Made by a program: the position numbers and the translations under genes
Notes under the pieces: generated by a model
What the model was told of the DNA's origin: nothing
The model's input: only the letters and a program-made list of their open reading frames with translations
The model's database searches: none
Part shown: positions 10,848 to 21,642 of the stretch, in pieces
Layout of the letters: the number at the start of each line of letters is the position of its first letter
Position numbering within the stretch: position 1 is the first letter of the stretch
Source of the DNA: Erinaceus europaeus
Lineage: Eukaryota; Chordata; Mammalia; Eulipotyphla; Erinaceidae
Direction: 5' to 3'
Assembly: GCF_950295315.1 (NCBI RefSeq)
Contig: NC_080179.1
Coordinates: 65,685,126 to 65,749,125 of the forward strand
Length of the DNA: 64,000 bases

Positions 10848-11800
10848 CAGTGTGTCTAGAGACTTTATCTCATTGTCATCCTCTCCCACCCCTCACTGTC
10901 TTACTGTATCTTCTTACTTTCTCTTCTCACTCTTTTCCTACTTTCTCTTAAATCTCTTCTTAAAATTAAGCAGGAAAAAGAAATAGTTCAAACTATAAAT
11001 TTACTTGAAATTCTGTGTTGCTTTACTGAGAACAACATAGCAAATAGATTGTCTCTAATTGCATATTCTAGTAACTTCTTAATGTTTGATCAATTATTGG
11101 AGAACTCACTACTCATTTATGTGACAACTACATCCATAGGGGAAATATGGCTCTAACAGTCTTCTAATTTAAATATTAGTAGTAAAATTAAATTAAATGG
11201 TATGTGATTACTAGATACAGTACTAACAATGTCATTGTAGCCTTGGGAATTTCTGACTCAAAACCAATGAAAATTATATGACAGAGAACTAATTAGGGAA
11301 ACACTTATATACAGATGCATGAGGTACACGTTTTAACATCAGAGTAGCGGATATCTATTTCATCAGGACTAGGTTAGATTATATCATAAAGGAGGTGGAA
11401 ATAAATGTTATTCCTGAATAGCCCATAAAGTAAATGTTAAGTAAAAGGCTATGCAATATTTTAAAAAAGTTATTTATACATATTTCCAAAAGATCTAAAA
11501 ACAGAAACAAAGAGGCTAAACCTAACATCTTCTGATTATAAAATAGGAAACTAAGACCCTATCTCTTAGATTAAATTCTAAGAATGTTTTAAGAAATGAT
11601 AAATGATTCACTGATTTGAGAAAGGGAAAATGAATGTTTAGGTCATTTAATTGTTATTTTGTATTTCATTTCAAAGTCTATATAAAAATAAATCACTATA
11701 TATAGGTATACTTAATTTATTTTTCTTCATCAAGATTGTCACTGGGGCATGGTGCCTTCATGACTTCCCAATTCCTGCTGATTATGCTTTTCTCCTTTTT
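10844..11800. other. AT-rich unique DNA
   Basis: No repeats or coding signals recognised. Confidence 0.5.
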
Positions 11801-11810
11801 CTATAATACA

Positions 11811-11976
11811 AGAAGGAGAGGAGATGGGGAGAGGGGGAGGGGGAGAAAGGAGGAAGGAAGTAGAGGGAGAAGGAGAAGGAGAGGGGGAGAAAGAGGAGGG
11901 GAGGAAAGGGAGAGGGGGAGGAAGAAGGAGAGGGAAAGGGAGGGGGGAGAGAGAGAGGGAGAGGGAGAGAGAAGGG
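11811..11976. repeat. Polypurine (GGA/GGGA-rich) tract
   Basis: About 165 bp almost free of pyrimidines on the plus strand, in irregular GGA, GGGGGA and GAGA units. It yields overlapping Arg/Gly/Glu open frames on plus and Pro/Ser/Leu frames on minus. These are composition artefacts, not proteins. Confidence 0.95.
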
Positions 11977-11977
11977 A

Positions 11978-12175
11978 AGTGGCTAGGCAGTGGCACATCT
12001 GGTGAGGTGCAAACATTTCAAGACCTCGGTTCAAGCCCCTGGTCCCACCTGCAGGAGGAAAGTTTCATGAGTGGTGAAGTAGGGCTGCAGGTATTCGTCT
12101 CTCTCCCCTCCCTTTCAATTTCTTTATACAATAATTTCTATACAATAATAAACAAATAAAAAGATTCTAAAAATA
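11978..12175 (+). mobile_element. Hedgehog-type SINE, family A2
   Basis: 'gtggctaggcagtggcacat' head, B-box 'ggttcaagcccctggtccc', body 'tgaagtagggctgcaggtat', CT segment and A-rich tail. It abuts the polypurine tract directly. Confidence 0.88.
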
Positions 12176-12177
12176 TT

Positions 12178-12297
12178 AGAGAGAGAGAAATAGTGAGAGG
12201 AAAGAGACCTAGCATCCCCCTCTCTCCACAGGTGGGGACCAGGGGCTTGAACCCTGGTTTTAGTACATAGTATTGTATATGCCATTGTCTGGCTTCC
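12178..12297 (-). mobile_element. Hedgehog-type SINE, antisense, internally shortened
   Basis: GA-rich start then 'ggtggggaccaggggcttga' and 'ttgtctggcttcc'. Most of the usual body between these is missing. Confidence 0.75.
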
Positions 12298-12623
12298 AGA
12301 CTACCTCACTTCTTACCAAATACCACTTGACTCTGACCAATGACTCAAGCTTGAACTTCAGTTTGGATAAAAACAAGGCATATTTAAGCAGGTTAGTTTA
12401 AACAGGCTACCATTCTACGTAATTTCCACACCCTACATTCCTCCTATATCTTGTTTTCATGCCCAAGTTTACTTGACTGTGTTGTTTTTGTCAACATACA
12501 GACCTTCCTTTAGTGATCAGTATCCTAATACCTGCAAAGGGTCTGCTTTTGAAAGGTGAAATAGTCATTACACAGAAAAATGAAACCACTGAAATCGCAT
12601 TGTTTGAAAACTATTTAACAAGT

Positions 12624-13361
12624 AGCAAAAACAACAAAAAATGACCCCATCCAAAAATGGGGAGAGCATATGAACAGAATATTCACCAAAGAATAGATCC
12701 AAAAGGTCAACAAATATGTAAAAAAAGTGCTCCAAGTAATTGATTGTCAGAGAAATACAAATAAAGACAACAAATGAGATATCACCTCACTCTTGTGAGA
12801 GTGCCCTACATCAGAATAGCCAGCAACAACAAATGCTGAAAATGTTGTGAGGACAAAGGACTACTCCTGCACTGCTGGTAGGAATGTACATTGGTCTGGA
12901 GAACTCTCAGAAGGCTAGAAATAAACCTAGCTAGTGACTCAGTAATTCCTCTCCTGCGGTATATCCTAAGGAGTCAAACATACCCATACAAAAATATATG
13001 TCTATATCTATATTCATAGCAGTACAATTTGCAATAGGCAAAACCTGGAAGCAACCCATATGTCCCTCAAAATATGAGTGGCTGAGAAAGGTGTGGAATA
13101 TATATACACTATGGAATACTATTTAACTATTAAAAATGATGTATTCACCTTCTCTACCTCTTCTTGGATGAAACTTGAAGGAATCATGTTAAGAAAAATA
13201 AGCCAGAAAGAGAAGGATGAATATGAGATGATCTCACTTATAGACAAAAGTTGAGAAATAAGAACAGAAAGAGGAAACAGAAAATAGAACTTAGACTGAG
13301 TTTGGTTTATTGCAGGTAAGTAAAAGACTCTGAGGTTACCAGGGGTAGGGGGCTTTCAGGT

Positions 13362-13373
<12 letters not shown>
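12624..13373 (+). mobile_element. L1 3' end (ORF2 C-terminus and 3' UTR), 5'-truncated
   Basis: This is the 3' end of an L1 retrotransposon, whose ORF2 product carries endonuclease and reverse transcriptase. The sequence encodes typical late ORF2 words ('tactcctgcactgctggtag', 'cctggaagcaaccc', 'ctatggaatactat') and then the 3' UTR word 'agtaaaagactctg'. The frame is broken by stops, so it is non-functional. It parallels 21643-22264 and 17895-18235 and ends near a TA/GA microsatellite that may have grown from its tail. Confidence 0.93.

Positions 13374-13424
<51 letters not shown>
13364..13424. repeat. Compound (TA)n(GA)n microsatellite
   Basis: About 37 bases of TA followed by 24 bases of GA. 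Confidence 0.97.
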
Positions 13425-13571
13425 TCATACATATATTTGAAAAAGTCATCACAAAGTTGTGATGACATACAAGATAAAGATAGAAGGAAGAAAGAAACAG
13501 AGGAGAAAGAAATTTTTGAAAACTGAATTTTGGCTTTTTAAATAAATAATGAAAATCCAAATTCTTTCCTT

Positions 13572-13776
13572 TTTAATTTTTTTCTATTATCTTTACTTGC
13601 TGGATAGAGACAGTCAGAAATTGAGGGGGGAGATAGAGAGGGAGAGAACAGAGAGATACCTGCAGACCTGCTTCACTGTTCCTGAAGCTTCTCTATGCAG
13701 GTGGGGAAGGGGAGATCCAACCCAGGTCCTTGCATATTATAACATGTTCACTCAACCAGGTACCACAACCCAGTCC
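13572..13776 (-). mobile_element. Hedgehog-type SINE, family A2, antisense
   Basis: Tail side 'ctggatagagacagtcagaaattg', body 'acctgcagacctgcttcact', and tRNA-like end 'aaccaggtaccacaacccag'. Confidence 0.9.
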
Positions 13777-13887
13777 CCTTTAAATATTTTCTTTAAGCTA
13801 ACTAGGACACATGTTGGAAACTGTAATGAAAGCAGAAAGTTCTCTATGTTGTCTATATGGTAGTTTGTTCTTTTTTAAAAAAAAATA

Positions 13888-14030
13888 CTTATTTATTTGT
13901 ATTATCACCACCATTATCAATGGGACTTAGTGCTGGCACTAAGAATCCACCACTCCTAGTTTCTTTTTTTATTTCTATTTTTACTGGATAGGATAGATAG
14001 AAATTGACAGGGGAGGAGGAGATGGGGGGG
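13888..14030 (-). mobile_element. SINE 3' portion (family A3), antisense fragment
   Basis: 'tgggacttagtgctggcact' and 'gaatccaccactcctag' are the antisense of the A3 tail 'ggagcagtggattc ... gcactgagccccag'. It continues to 'ggatagaaattgacaggggagg', where the next element begins. Confidence 0.75.
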
Positions 14031-14034
14031 TGAA

Positions 14035-14311
14035 GAGTGGCACACCTGGTCAAGCACACATCGTCCTAGGGAAGCACCCAGTTCAAGTACCCTCCCCCAC
14101 CTGCAGGGAGGATTCTTTATGAAAGATGAAGCTGGTCTGCCAGTGTTTATCTTTATCTCATTCTCTATCTTCCCCTATCCCCCCAATTTATCTCTTCCTA
14201 TCAAATAAAATAATAAAAATAAAATAAAATATATTAAATACAAAGTAATAAATGGCCACTAGGAGCAGTGGATTCATTATGCTGGCACAAACACCCAAAG
14301 ATAATCCTGGA
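14035..14311 (+). mobile_element. Hedgehog-type SINE, family A3
   Basis: 'gtggcacacctggtcaagca' head, 'cagttcaagtaccctccccc' B-box region, and the A3 tail 'tggccactaggagcagtgga ... gataatcctggag'. It ends at the start of the GA tract. Confidence 0.85.
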
Positions 14312-14507
14312 GATGGGGGGGGAGAGGGGGAGGGGGAGGGGGGAGGGGGAGGGAGAGGGAGAGGGAGAGGGAGAGGGGGAGGGGGAGGGGAGGGGAGGGG
14401 GAGGGGAGGGAGAGGGAGAGGGAGAGGGGGAGGGGGAGGGAGAGGGGGAGGGGGAGGGGGAGGGAGAGGGAGAGGGGGAGGGGGAGGGGGAGGGAGAGGG
14501 AGAGGGA
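14312..14507. repeat. G-rich polypurine tract (GGGGGA/GAGGGA)
   Basis: About 195 bp of G-runs of three to nine separated by single A or AGA. It appears to be an expansion of the GA-rich segment of the antisense SINE that follows. All three frames on each strand stay open because of composition; none is a gene. The tract is capable of G-quadruplex and triplex structure. Confidence 0.95.
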
Positions 14508-14647
14508 GAGCAAGAGGCAGAGGCAGAGGCAGAGGCAGAGGCAGAGGCAGAGGGAGAGAGAGAGACAGAAACCTGCAGGCATGCATAACCACTCCTGAAG
14601 TGTCCCCAGGTGAGGAATGGGGATCAAACCCACTTCCTTACACATGG

Positions 14648-14695
<48 letters not shown>

Positions 14696-14730
14696 TAAAT
14701 CAGGTGCACCATTGCCTGGCCCTGTGTTTT
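14508..14730 (-). mobile_element. Hedgehog-type SINE, antisense, with GAGGCA and GT expansions
   Basis: A (gaggca)n run at about 14508-14553 leads into 'gagacagaaacctgcaggca', 'ggaatggggatcaaacccac', a GT microsatellite at 14651-14690, and the head end 'caggtgcaccattgcctggccc'. Thus two simple repeats have grown inside one SINE. Confidence 0.8.
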
Positions 14731-14793
14731 TTGCTTTGTATTTACTTTGTTTCCAGATGCCATCCTTAGATTCTTATAAGCTAAAGAATATAA

Positions 14794-15034
14794 CAGAGAG
14801 AGTTGGGTGGTAGCTAAGCGGGTTAAGTGCACATGGCACGAAACGCAAGGACTGGTGTACGGATCCCAGTTCAAGGCCCTGGCCCCCCACCTGCAGGGAA
14901 GTCCCTTCATAGGCTGTGAAGCAGGTCTGCAGGTGTCTTCCCCCTCTCTCTCCATTTCTCCCTGTCCTATCCAACAACAACAACATCAGTAACAACAACA
15001 ACAATAACTACAACAACAATAAGAATAAAATAGA
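14794..15034 (+). mobile_element. Hedgehog-type SINE, family A1
   Basis: 'gttgggtggtagctaagcgg' head, 'cacctgcagggaagtccctt' body, CT segment, and A-rich tail of 'aacaacaac' units. Confidence 0.92.
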
Positions 15035-15174
15035 AAGAAACCAAAAATTTTGGGGGAAAATGAACAAGGAAACAAGATCTGTGGTAATTTCGTGAATAAT
15101 AGCTAATACCACTTAGATGTTTGGTTTGGGGCACGCATGCCCTTATGTTTTGAAGTTGAGTTCACTTTGTTCTA

Positions 15175-15329
15175 CTTTTTTTTTTTTTTTTTAGTATTTT
15201 ATTATTTTATGAGAAAGAGGAGAGAGAAAGAACCAGACATCACTCTGGCACATGTGCTGCGGGGGATTGAACTCGGGACCCCATGCTTGAGAGTCCAAAG
15301 CCTTATCAATGCGCCACCTCCCGGACCAC
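15175..15329 (-). mobile_element. Hedgehog-type SINE, family B, antisense
   Basis: Starts in poly-T, contains 'gaaccagacatcactctggc', 'gtgctgcgggggattgaact' and ends 'gcgccacctcccggacca', the reverse of the family B head seen at 17196. The flanks share 'gttctactt' (15170 and 15330), a plausible target-site duplication. Confidence 0.92.
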
Positions 15330-15339
15330 TGTTCTACTT

Positions 15340-16490
15340 CTTTTTATTGAAATTGGGTCATGCTACTTAACAAGTAAAATAATTGGCTTGGCCTCACAAG
15401 GGCTTGCTATTAATGACACAAAATGGAGACATTCATTCCAGCTCCATGTCACCCAGGAGTATTAGTAGGGAATATTTAGGTTTGTAATATAAGAGGTCTA
15501 AAACAAATGACTGAAGAGATCAATAGTCACTCAAAGACTTGGGACCATGTGGAATTTAAGAGTCAGGTTAGAGTTAGTAAAGGCTAGACTAAAGAAAGTG
15601 TGTTTCAAGCAATATAATTGGATTTGAATTCTGCCCTAGGGAGTAACTGTAATGATGGAAGTTTACCTTAGGACATTCCATTTTTGGAGGAGTTTAACAC
15701 ATCTGTCAAATCACTTTTGGGAAAAAAATCAAGTTGTACTGAGTTTAATCATAGGAATTCATTGAGTAACTAGACAATTTTACTAAGATATTAATTACTA
15801 CTAAATTTGGGTTTGCTTTAGAAGCTGGGAATTTAAATCCACTTCAGATAAGTGGGTAATTAAATGTTTTAAACTTTTTAATACCTTGAAAAACCTTCCT
15901 GGAAATCAAAATTATAGAAAGGAATAAACTATGTGATTAATTAAAGAACAATACTTATTGAAAAAACTTAGAAGAATTCCTAAGACGTTATAATAGCTTC
16001 TCCTGATGGAAGGAGATATACATTTGAGTCAGGAATACTAAGTATATTGACACTCATGGAAACACTGTGAAGTAAAAAAAAATTGTAATATTTTAAAACA
16101 TATATTCATAATTGTACATATTCTAAAATTGTGTGAGAACTTTGAATCTGATATTTCTGGTCAATTTAGATCATTATTTTGAAGTAATGTTTATGTCAAA
16201 TGATTTAAAAAACTTCCTTGAAAACTACATTGTCGTGAGAATTTTAATTGTAGTCATCTCAAATCCCTTAGTCAGAAAGTATTAATTTCCTTCTCTAAAT
16301 TTAAGGATAATGCACAAAAAACTTTGAGACATTCTCTATATTGAAGGTTTATAACAGACCTCAAAACAGATTATTATAGAATCTATGGAAAAGAAAAAAA
16401 ACAACAACTTGAAACTGGACTTTTGGAATTTTACCAATACAAAGAATTGATGATTTAGCTTATTTGAATTGTGTGCTGCTTGTCATGTGT
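15340..16490. other. AT-rich unique DNA
   Basis: No repeat or gene signal recognised. Confidence 0.5.
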
Positions 16491-16605
16491 ACACCCCTGA
16501 TTCAAGTCTAGCCTCCACAGTATTGAAGGGAGCTTTGGTGCTGGGGTCACTTTTATTCTGTACCAAAACAAACAAAATAAGATTACTTCCTAAATGATAA
16601 AAACT
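16490..16605 (+). mobile_element. Old tRNA-derived SINE (family E) fragment
   Basis: 'gattcaagtctagcctccac' then 'attgaagggagctttggtgc' and 'tctgtaccaaaacaaacaaa' tail; same order as the copy at 37.2 kb. Confidence 0.65.
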
Positions 16606-16629
16606 ATTATTAAAAGAAATTAAATCCAA

Positions 16630-16745
16630 CCTACCGAGTGGGAAGCTTCACAAGTGGTGAAGCAGTACTGCAGGTCTTTCTCATTCCCTCTCTAACTCCC
16701 CCTTACCTCTCTCTGGTTTCCTTGTCTCTATCTAAAAATAAGTAC
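16630..16745 (+). mobile_element. Hedgehog-type SINE, family A2, 5'-truncated
   Basis: Begins 'gtgggaagcttcacaagtgg', continues through 'gcagtactgcaggtctttct' and a CT segment to 'tctaaaaataagtac'. Confidence 0.82.
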
Positions 16746-16769
16746 AATGAATATTAAAAAATCAAATAA

Positions 16770-17080
16770 GGAGTCGGGAGGTAGCGCAGCAGGTTAAGCG
16801 CAGGTGGCACAAAGAGCAAGGACCGGCAGAATGATCCTGGTTTGAACCCCTGGCTCCCTACCTGCAGGGGGGGGGGTCGCTTTATAAGCGGTAAAGCAGG
16901 TCTGCAGGTGTCTATCTTTCTCTCCTCCTCTCTGTCTTCCTCTCCTTTCTCGATTTCTCTCTGTCCTATCTAGCAACGACAACATCAGTAACAATAACAA
17001 TAATAACTACAACAATACAAAACAAGGGCAACAAAAGGGAATAAATAAATAAATATTTTTCAAAAAGCTTATAGACTTAA
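16770..17080 (+). mobile_element. Hedgehog-type SINE, family A1, complete with perfect TSD
   Basis: Head 'ggagtcgggaggtagcgcag', B-box 'ggtttgaacccctgg', body with a G9 run, CT segment and 'acaagggcaacaaaaggg' tail. Perfect 14-bp target-site duplication 'aaaaaatcaaataa' at 16756-16769 and 17081-17094, indicating a fairly recent insertion. Confidence 0.96.
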
Positions 17081-17195
17081 AAAAAATCAAATAAATTTTT
17101 GTCAACCATGGTTAAGGAGTCTCTATTGGGACTGAATAGACTACAGGAGAAATAAAATAAAAATAAATCTGGAAGAAAAGAAAAACAATATTGTG

Positions 17196-17345
17196 TGGTC
17201 CGGGAGGTGGCGCAGTGGTAAAGCTTTGGACTCTCAAGCATGATGTCCTGAGTTCGATCCCCGGCAGCACATGTTCCAAAGTGATGTCTGGTCCTTTCTC
17301 TTTCCTCCTATCTTTCACATAAATAAATAAAATATTAAAAAAAGA
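17196..17345 (+). mobile_element. Hedgehog-type SINE, family B, complete
   Basis: 'ggtccgggaggtggcgcagt' head, B-box 'gagttcgatccccggcag', 'gtgatgtctggtcctttctc' and 'ataaataaataaa' tail. 'acaatatt' lies on both sides (from 17187 and from 17349) as part of a target-site duplication. The best copy of family B in the window. Confidence 0.94.
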
Positions 17346-17349
17346 AAAA

Positions 17350-17890
17350 ACAATATTATAGTTACACATCTCCACTCCCTTCTTGCCCTCACTCTATATT
17401 ATTTTTCAAAATAATATAGAAACATTGACCTAAATTGGACAGTTGAGCACATTTTGCAGATATCTCTCAGGAGGAGATAAGAAATTTTGTGTCAATAACT
17501 ACACTGTAAACCATTACCTCCCCCCTTCCAGTAAAATTATCTGAGAAAAAGAATAATTGAGACTGCTAAGAGAATACTTCAATGAGTAGGCTTGGGAAAT
17601 TGATGTACTGATCATGAAACAAACCTGGGCCAGCATTCAATTGTTATGTTCAATCCCCCCCCCCCCAAAAAAAAAAGACTTGCATTCTGACTGCTAGACT
17701 GTGGTTATATGGCAGGTCCACAGGAATTGCATCACTATATAGGCCGTGATGAACAACAATCATTAAAAAGTGTTGGTGTTTTACTGATAGTGTTTAGTCA
17801 GACTGGTCTTCACTCCCAATCTGTTGTCTTAGGATACTCTGCCTAAACTGAGCAGGAGTCTGGTCTCACCTTATTACAAAGGGTTCTGAC
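17350..17890. other. Unique DNA with a C9/A10 run
   Basis: No element recognised. A run of C then A at about 17656-17678 may be the degraded 3' end of something older. Confidence 0.45.
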
Positions 17891-17894
17891 AGTA

Positions 17895-18235
17895 TAAAAC
17901 CACTTTGATGGAGCTTGAAGGAATCATGTTAAGTGAGATGAGTCAGAAAGAGAAGGGTGAGTATGGGGTGATCCCACACATAACAGAAGTTGAAAAATAA
18001 GAACAGAAGGGGAAAACACAAAGTAGAACTTTGACTGGAGTTGGTGTATTGCCACAAAGTAAAAGACTCTGGGGTGGGGGTGAGTGTCTAGGTCCTGGAA
18101 AATGATGGCAGAGGAAGACCTTGGGGAGGGGAGACTAGATTGTTTCATGAAAAATAGAAATGTTACACAAGTACAAACTACTGTAAAGCATTAGTCCCCC
18201 CCCATAAAGAAAAATAAATAAATAAAAGCACTTTG
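17895..18235 (+). mobile_element. L1 3' end (last ORF2 codons and 3' UTR)
   Basis: 'cttgaaggaatcatgttaag' through 'agtaaaagactctggggtgg' and the terminal 'caaactactgtaaagcatta ... cataaagaaaaataaa'. Matches the 3' ends at 13.2 and 22.2 kb, fixing the 3' UTR order of this L1 lineage. The G-rich stretch after 'actctgggg' is shorter here than at 22.09 kb. Confidence 0.93.
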
Positions 18236-18408
18236 ATCTGAAAATTTACACTTGGGTGTGATCTGCTATTGTGATTCAATTCAGATATCCAACATATTTA
18301 GAGTTCTTTTGTTATACTGGTCATGGTGTAATTTAAATAGCTGCGTCATTTTTCTTTAAGGTTTTTATCAGTTAGCTGTATCTAAAAACACATTTAAAAA
18401 AATAAAAC

Positions 18409-18615
18409 ACTTTTTGGATAGAGACAGAGAGAAATTGAGAGGAAAGGGGAAGACAGAGAGAGAGGGAGGGAGGGAGGGAGAGAGAGAGAGAGACCTGCAG
18501 CCCTGCCTCACCACTTGTGAAGTTTTCTCCCTGCAGATGGGGACCAGGGGCTTGAATCTGGATCCTTGCACACTTTAATGTGCGTGCTTAACCAGGTACA
18601 CTACCGCCTAGCCCC
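18409..18615 (-). mobile_element. Hedgehog-type SINE, family A2, antisense, with TSD
   Basis: Standard order 'ggatagagacagagagaaat', expanded GGGA/GA stretch, 'gacctgcagccctgcctcac', 'accaggtacactaccgccta'. Flanked by 'taaaaacacattt' on both sides (from 18381 and from 18617). Confidence 0.93.
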
Positions 18616-18811
18616 TAAAAACACATTTTAATTACACCATTCTATTATTGCATTGTCTCTTCTGCTTATTTGGCTATCATTTTCATCTGGACTCTGACAC
18701 TTAATTTTTATTGTTTTCTATCAGGTTCCATCATTTTCATTGAAATTAGGAGTCTTCTATCAATATCTGCATTTTTTATTTTACTTTTTAAATTTATTCT
18801 ACTTTTTAATG

Positions 18812-18998
18812 CTGTTTATTTTTGATAGAGTCTGAAAGAAACTGAGAAGAAAGGAGGATATATATAGAGATACAAACCAGTAGCACTACTTCACCACTAG
18901 TGAAGCTTTCCCCTCTGCAGTTGGCAACAGGGGAAGTCTAAATCCAATTTCTTGAGCAATGTAACATGTACTCTACTGAGTGCGCCACCACTCAGTCA
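18812..18998 (-). mobile_element. Hedgehog-type SINE, antisense, diverged
   Basis: 'gatagagtctgaaagaaact', 'agtagcactacttcaccact', 'gaagctttcccctctgcagt' and 'gagtgcgccaccactcag'. Confidence 0.82.
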
Positions 18999-18999
18999 G

Positions 19000-20064
19000 T
19001 TTCTGTAATTTTTTAGCCTCAGAAAAGTCAAGCACTTTTCAAGAATGTTGGTTTTCTTCTCACTCAATACTTAGGTGATAGGATTTCCTCTAGGTCCTCT
19101 AAGGACACATGATTACGGGGTAATGGAATGAATACACATGACAAATCTGTTCAAAGTCATTCCCATCATGCTGTATTTATTATACTATGAAACTTCAGGC
19201 ATAACAACTTTATTCATCACAAGCCACCTTTAGGAATCATTTTCATTTGAGTTAGCATACTGAGTCCAAAGAAGTAAATTCAGCTCAATCTAAAAATAGA
19301 TTCTTTCCTCTCTGATAATTTCTTCTACACATTTACTTGGTTTTCTTTGATGTAAATGAGCAGAGCTTTGCATTTCTTTTGGTGAATAAAACTCCCCTCC
19401 CAATTTTTGACTCAGTGCTTGGATAACACTATGACAGGCAGAGAACTGGCTGCATTTTTAAACCTAGTAGTAAAAATACGTACTTCTGGGTGTGACCGGA
19501 TTATTCTATGACTTCAAATTCAACAAGCCTAAGTAACCAATTCCAAAACCCCATTTCTGAGAAGTTAGGCTTTTTGTTATTATTTTTTTTTAATCTGAAA
19601 CCACTTTTGATAAAGACTAGTATCAACCAAAGTTTATTCATTCCATTGGAAGTACACTATCCTAATCAGAAAGAAAATAATTTAGTTTGTAGACACCTAA
19701 CAACCATTAACATTCTGATTTCCAGGTAGCCCCTTAGTGTTCAGATTAAAATACTTAGTTTTTATTTAAAAGAAAAGCCTACATTAGTACTTGCTTTTAG
19801 CTGCTAAAATTAATCTATAGGGCAATTTTTATTTTTAAAACAATGAGAAAATGTATTTATTTCAATATTTTTTGTAGTAGCTAGTCTAGTGGAAATATGC
19901 ACCTAGAACTTAGAGGCACCTCCAAATATCTGCCCAAGGATTTCTTTAACTAAAACTATATGCATTTCACATAATTTCTACCTTCACTATGTGTTGGCAT
20001 TATTGTAGGTTTTATGTATCATTTGGATGGTTATTTGCCAGGGTGGGGGTCTGGGATATTAATT
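19000..20064. other. Unique DNA, no feature recognised
   Basis: AT-rich, no SINE or L1 words. A 73-residue plus frame at 19508-19729 lacks any recognisable domain. Confidence 0.5.
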
Positions 20065-21627
20065 TGTTTCAATATTAATTAAATTGCTTCTAGCTATACT
20101 CTAATTTTTTCCCTCATCTTTCCCTATTGAATAGTCTGGGCACCTTTGTCAAAGATTAGATGTCCACAGGTGTGGGGGCTTACTTCTGGGCTCTCAGTTC
20201 TATTCCACTAGTCAGTGTGTCTATTCATGTTCCTGTACCAAGCAGTTTTGATGACAATGGCCCTATAATACAATTAGAGATCTGAGAGTGTGATGTCTCC
20301 AGTTCTCTTCTTTTTTTTCAAGATTGTTTTTGGCAATTCTAGGTCTTTTCTGGTTCCAGATAAACATTTGTAGCATTTGTTCTGTTCTCCTAAAAAATGT
20401 GGTTGGAATCTTGATGGGGATAACATTAAATTTGTATATGGTTCTGGGTAGCATATTCATTTTAAAAATGTTAATTTTCAGACCCATGAACATGGAATAT
20501 CTTCCCACTTCTTTGTATCTTTTTCAATTTCCTTGAGCAATGACTCACAATTTTCAGTATACAAGTCTTTCATTTCTTTGGTAAGGTTTCTTCCTAATAT
20601 TTCATTGTTTTTGCTGCTATAGTAAAAAGGAATTGATTTCTAGATTTCATCTTCTTCTAATTTAGTGTATGCATAGAGGAATACTACTGACATTTGAATG
20701 TTAATGTTGTAGCCTGACACCTTACTGTATTGCCTGATGATTTCCAAAAGCTTCTTGCTGGATTCCTTAGGTTTTTCTATGTATATTATCATGTCATCTG
20801 CAAATATGGAGAGTTTGACTTCTTCTCTTCCAATCTATATCCCTTTAATTCCTTGATCCTGCCTGATTACTATGGTAAGAACTTTCAACACTATGTTGAA
20901 TAGTAATGGTGATAGTGGGCAGCCCTGTCTAGTACCTGATCTAAGTTTTTCACCATTGATATAATGTTGGCTATAGGTTTGCTATATATAGATTCCAATA
21001 TCTTCAGGAATTTTCCATCTATTCCCATTTAAGTAACATTTTGATCATGAAGATATGTTGGATTTTGTCAAAGGCTTTCTCTGCATCTATTTATATGACC
21101 AGGTGGTCTTTGGTTTTGCTTTATTGATCTGGTGGATCATGTTGATTGATGTACATATATTAAACCAACCTTTCATCCCTGGGATAAAACCCACTTGGAC
21201 ATGATGAACAATTTTTTGAATATACTGCTGTATCAGGTTGGCTAGAATTTTGTCCAATATTTTAGTATCTATGTCATCATAGATATTGATCTATAGATTT
21301 CTTTTTTTATTGTGTCCCTGTCTTTTGATATCAGAGTGATATCATAGAGATGGAAGGGAGCATTCCATTGTCTTAAATCTTCTGAAAGACTTTCAAAACT
21401 AGAGGTGTTAACTCTTCCTTAAGGTTTTGTAGAATTCATTTGTAAAGTCATCTGGTCCAGGACTTTTATTATTGGGAAGGTTTTTGAAACTGTTTCAATT
21501 TTGTTGGCTCTGATAGGCCTGTTCATATTATCTAGTTTCTCTTTATTTAATTTTGGAAGTTCATAGGTATCAAGGAAATTGTCCATTTCTTCCACGTTCT
21601 CTAGCTTGGTGGCATATAGTTGTTCAT
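20065..21627 (-). mobile_element. L1 ORF2 3' half, antisense (left part of decayed L1)
   Basis: Left part of one long antisense L1 that continues to about 25618. On the minus strand 20260-20510 encodes the late ORF2 region (residues 'PRTIYKFNVIPIKIPTTFFR', 'FIWNQKRPRIAKNNL'), and 20760-20830 is the reverse-transcriptase active-site neighbourhood ('catcatgtcatctgcaaata' on plus). Stops and frameshifts break the frame. Unusually, similarity ends at about 20065, before the ORF2 end and the 3' UTR, so the 3' part is missing. Compared with the copy at 48.6-50.3 kb, roughly the last 1.2 kb is absent. Confidence 0.92.
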
Positions 21628-21642
21628 AGAAGTCTCACATGA

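Noticed and set aside
11736..12159. Overlapping plus and minus frames of 77-111 codons
   Set aside because: Same reason: a GGA-rich tract plus a SINE.
14188..14698. Open frames of 106-148 codons on both strands
   Set aside because: They lie in the G-rich polypurine tract, stay open in several frames at once and encode only Gly/Arg/Glu or Pro/Leu/Ser. Composition artefact.
17196..17280. tRNA gene suspected from A-box and B-box words
   Set aside because: Head of a SINE family B element; cannot fold as a full tRNA and is followed by the SINE body and A-rich tail. The same applies to all other B-box matches.
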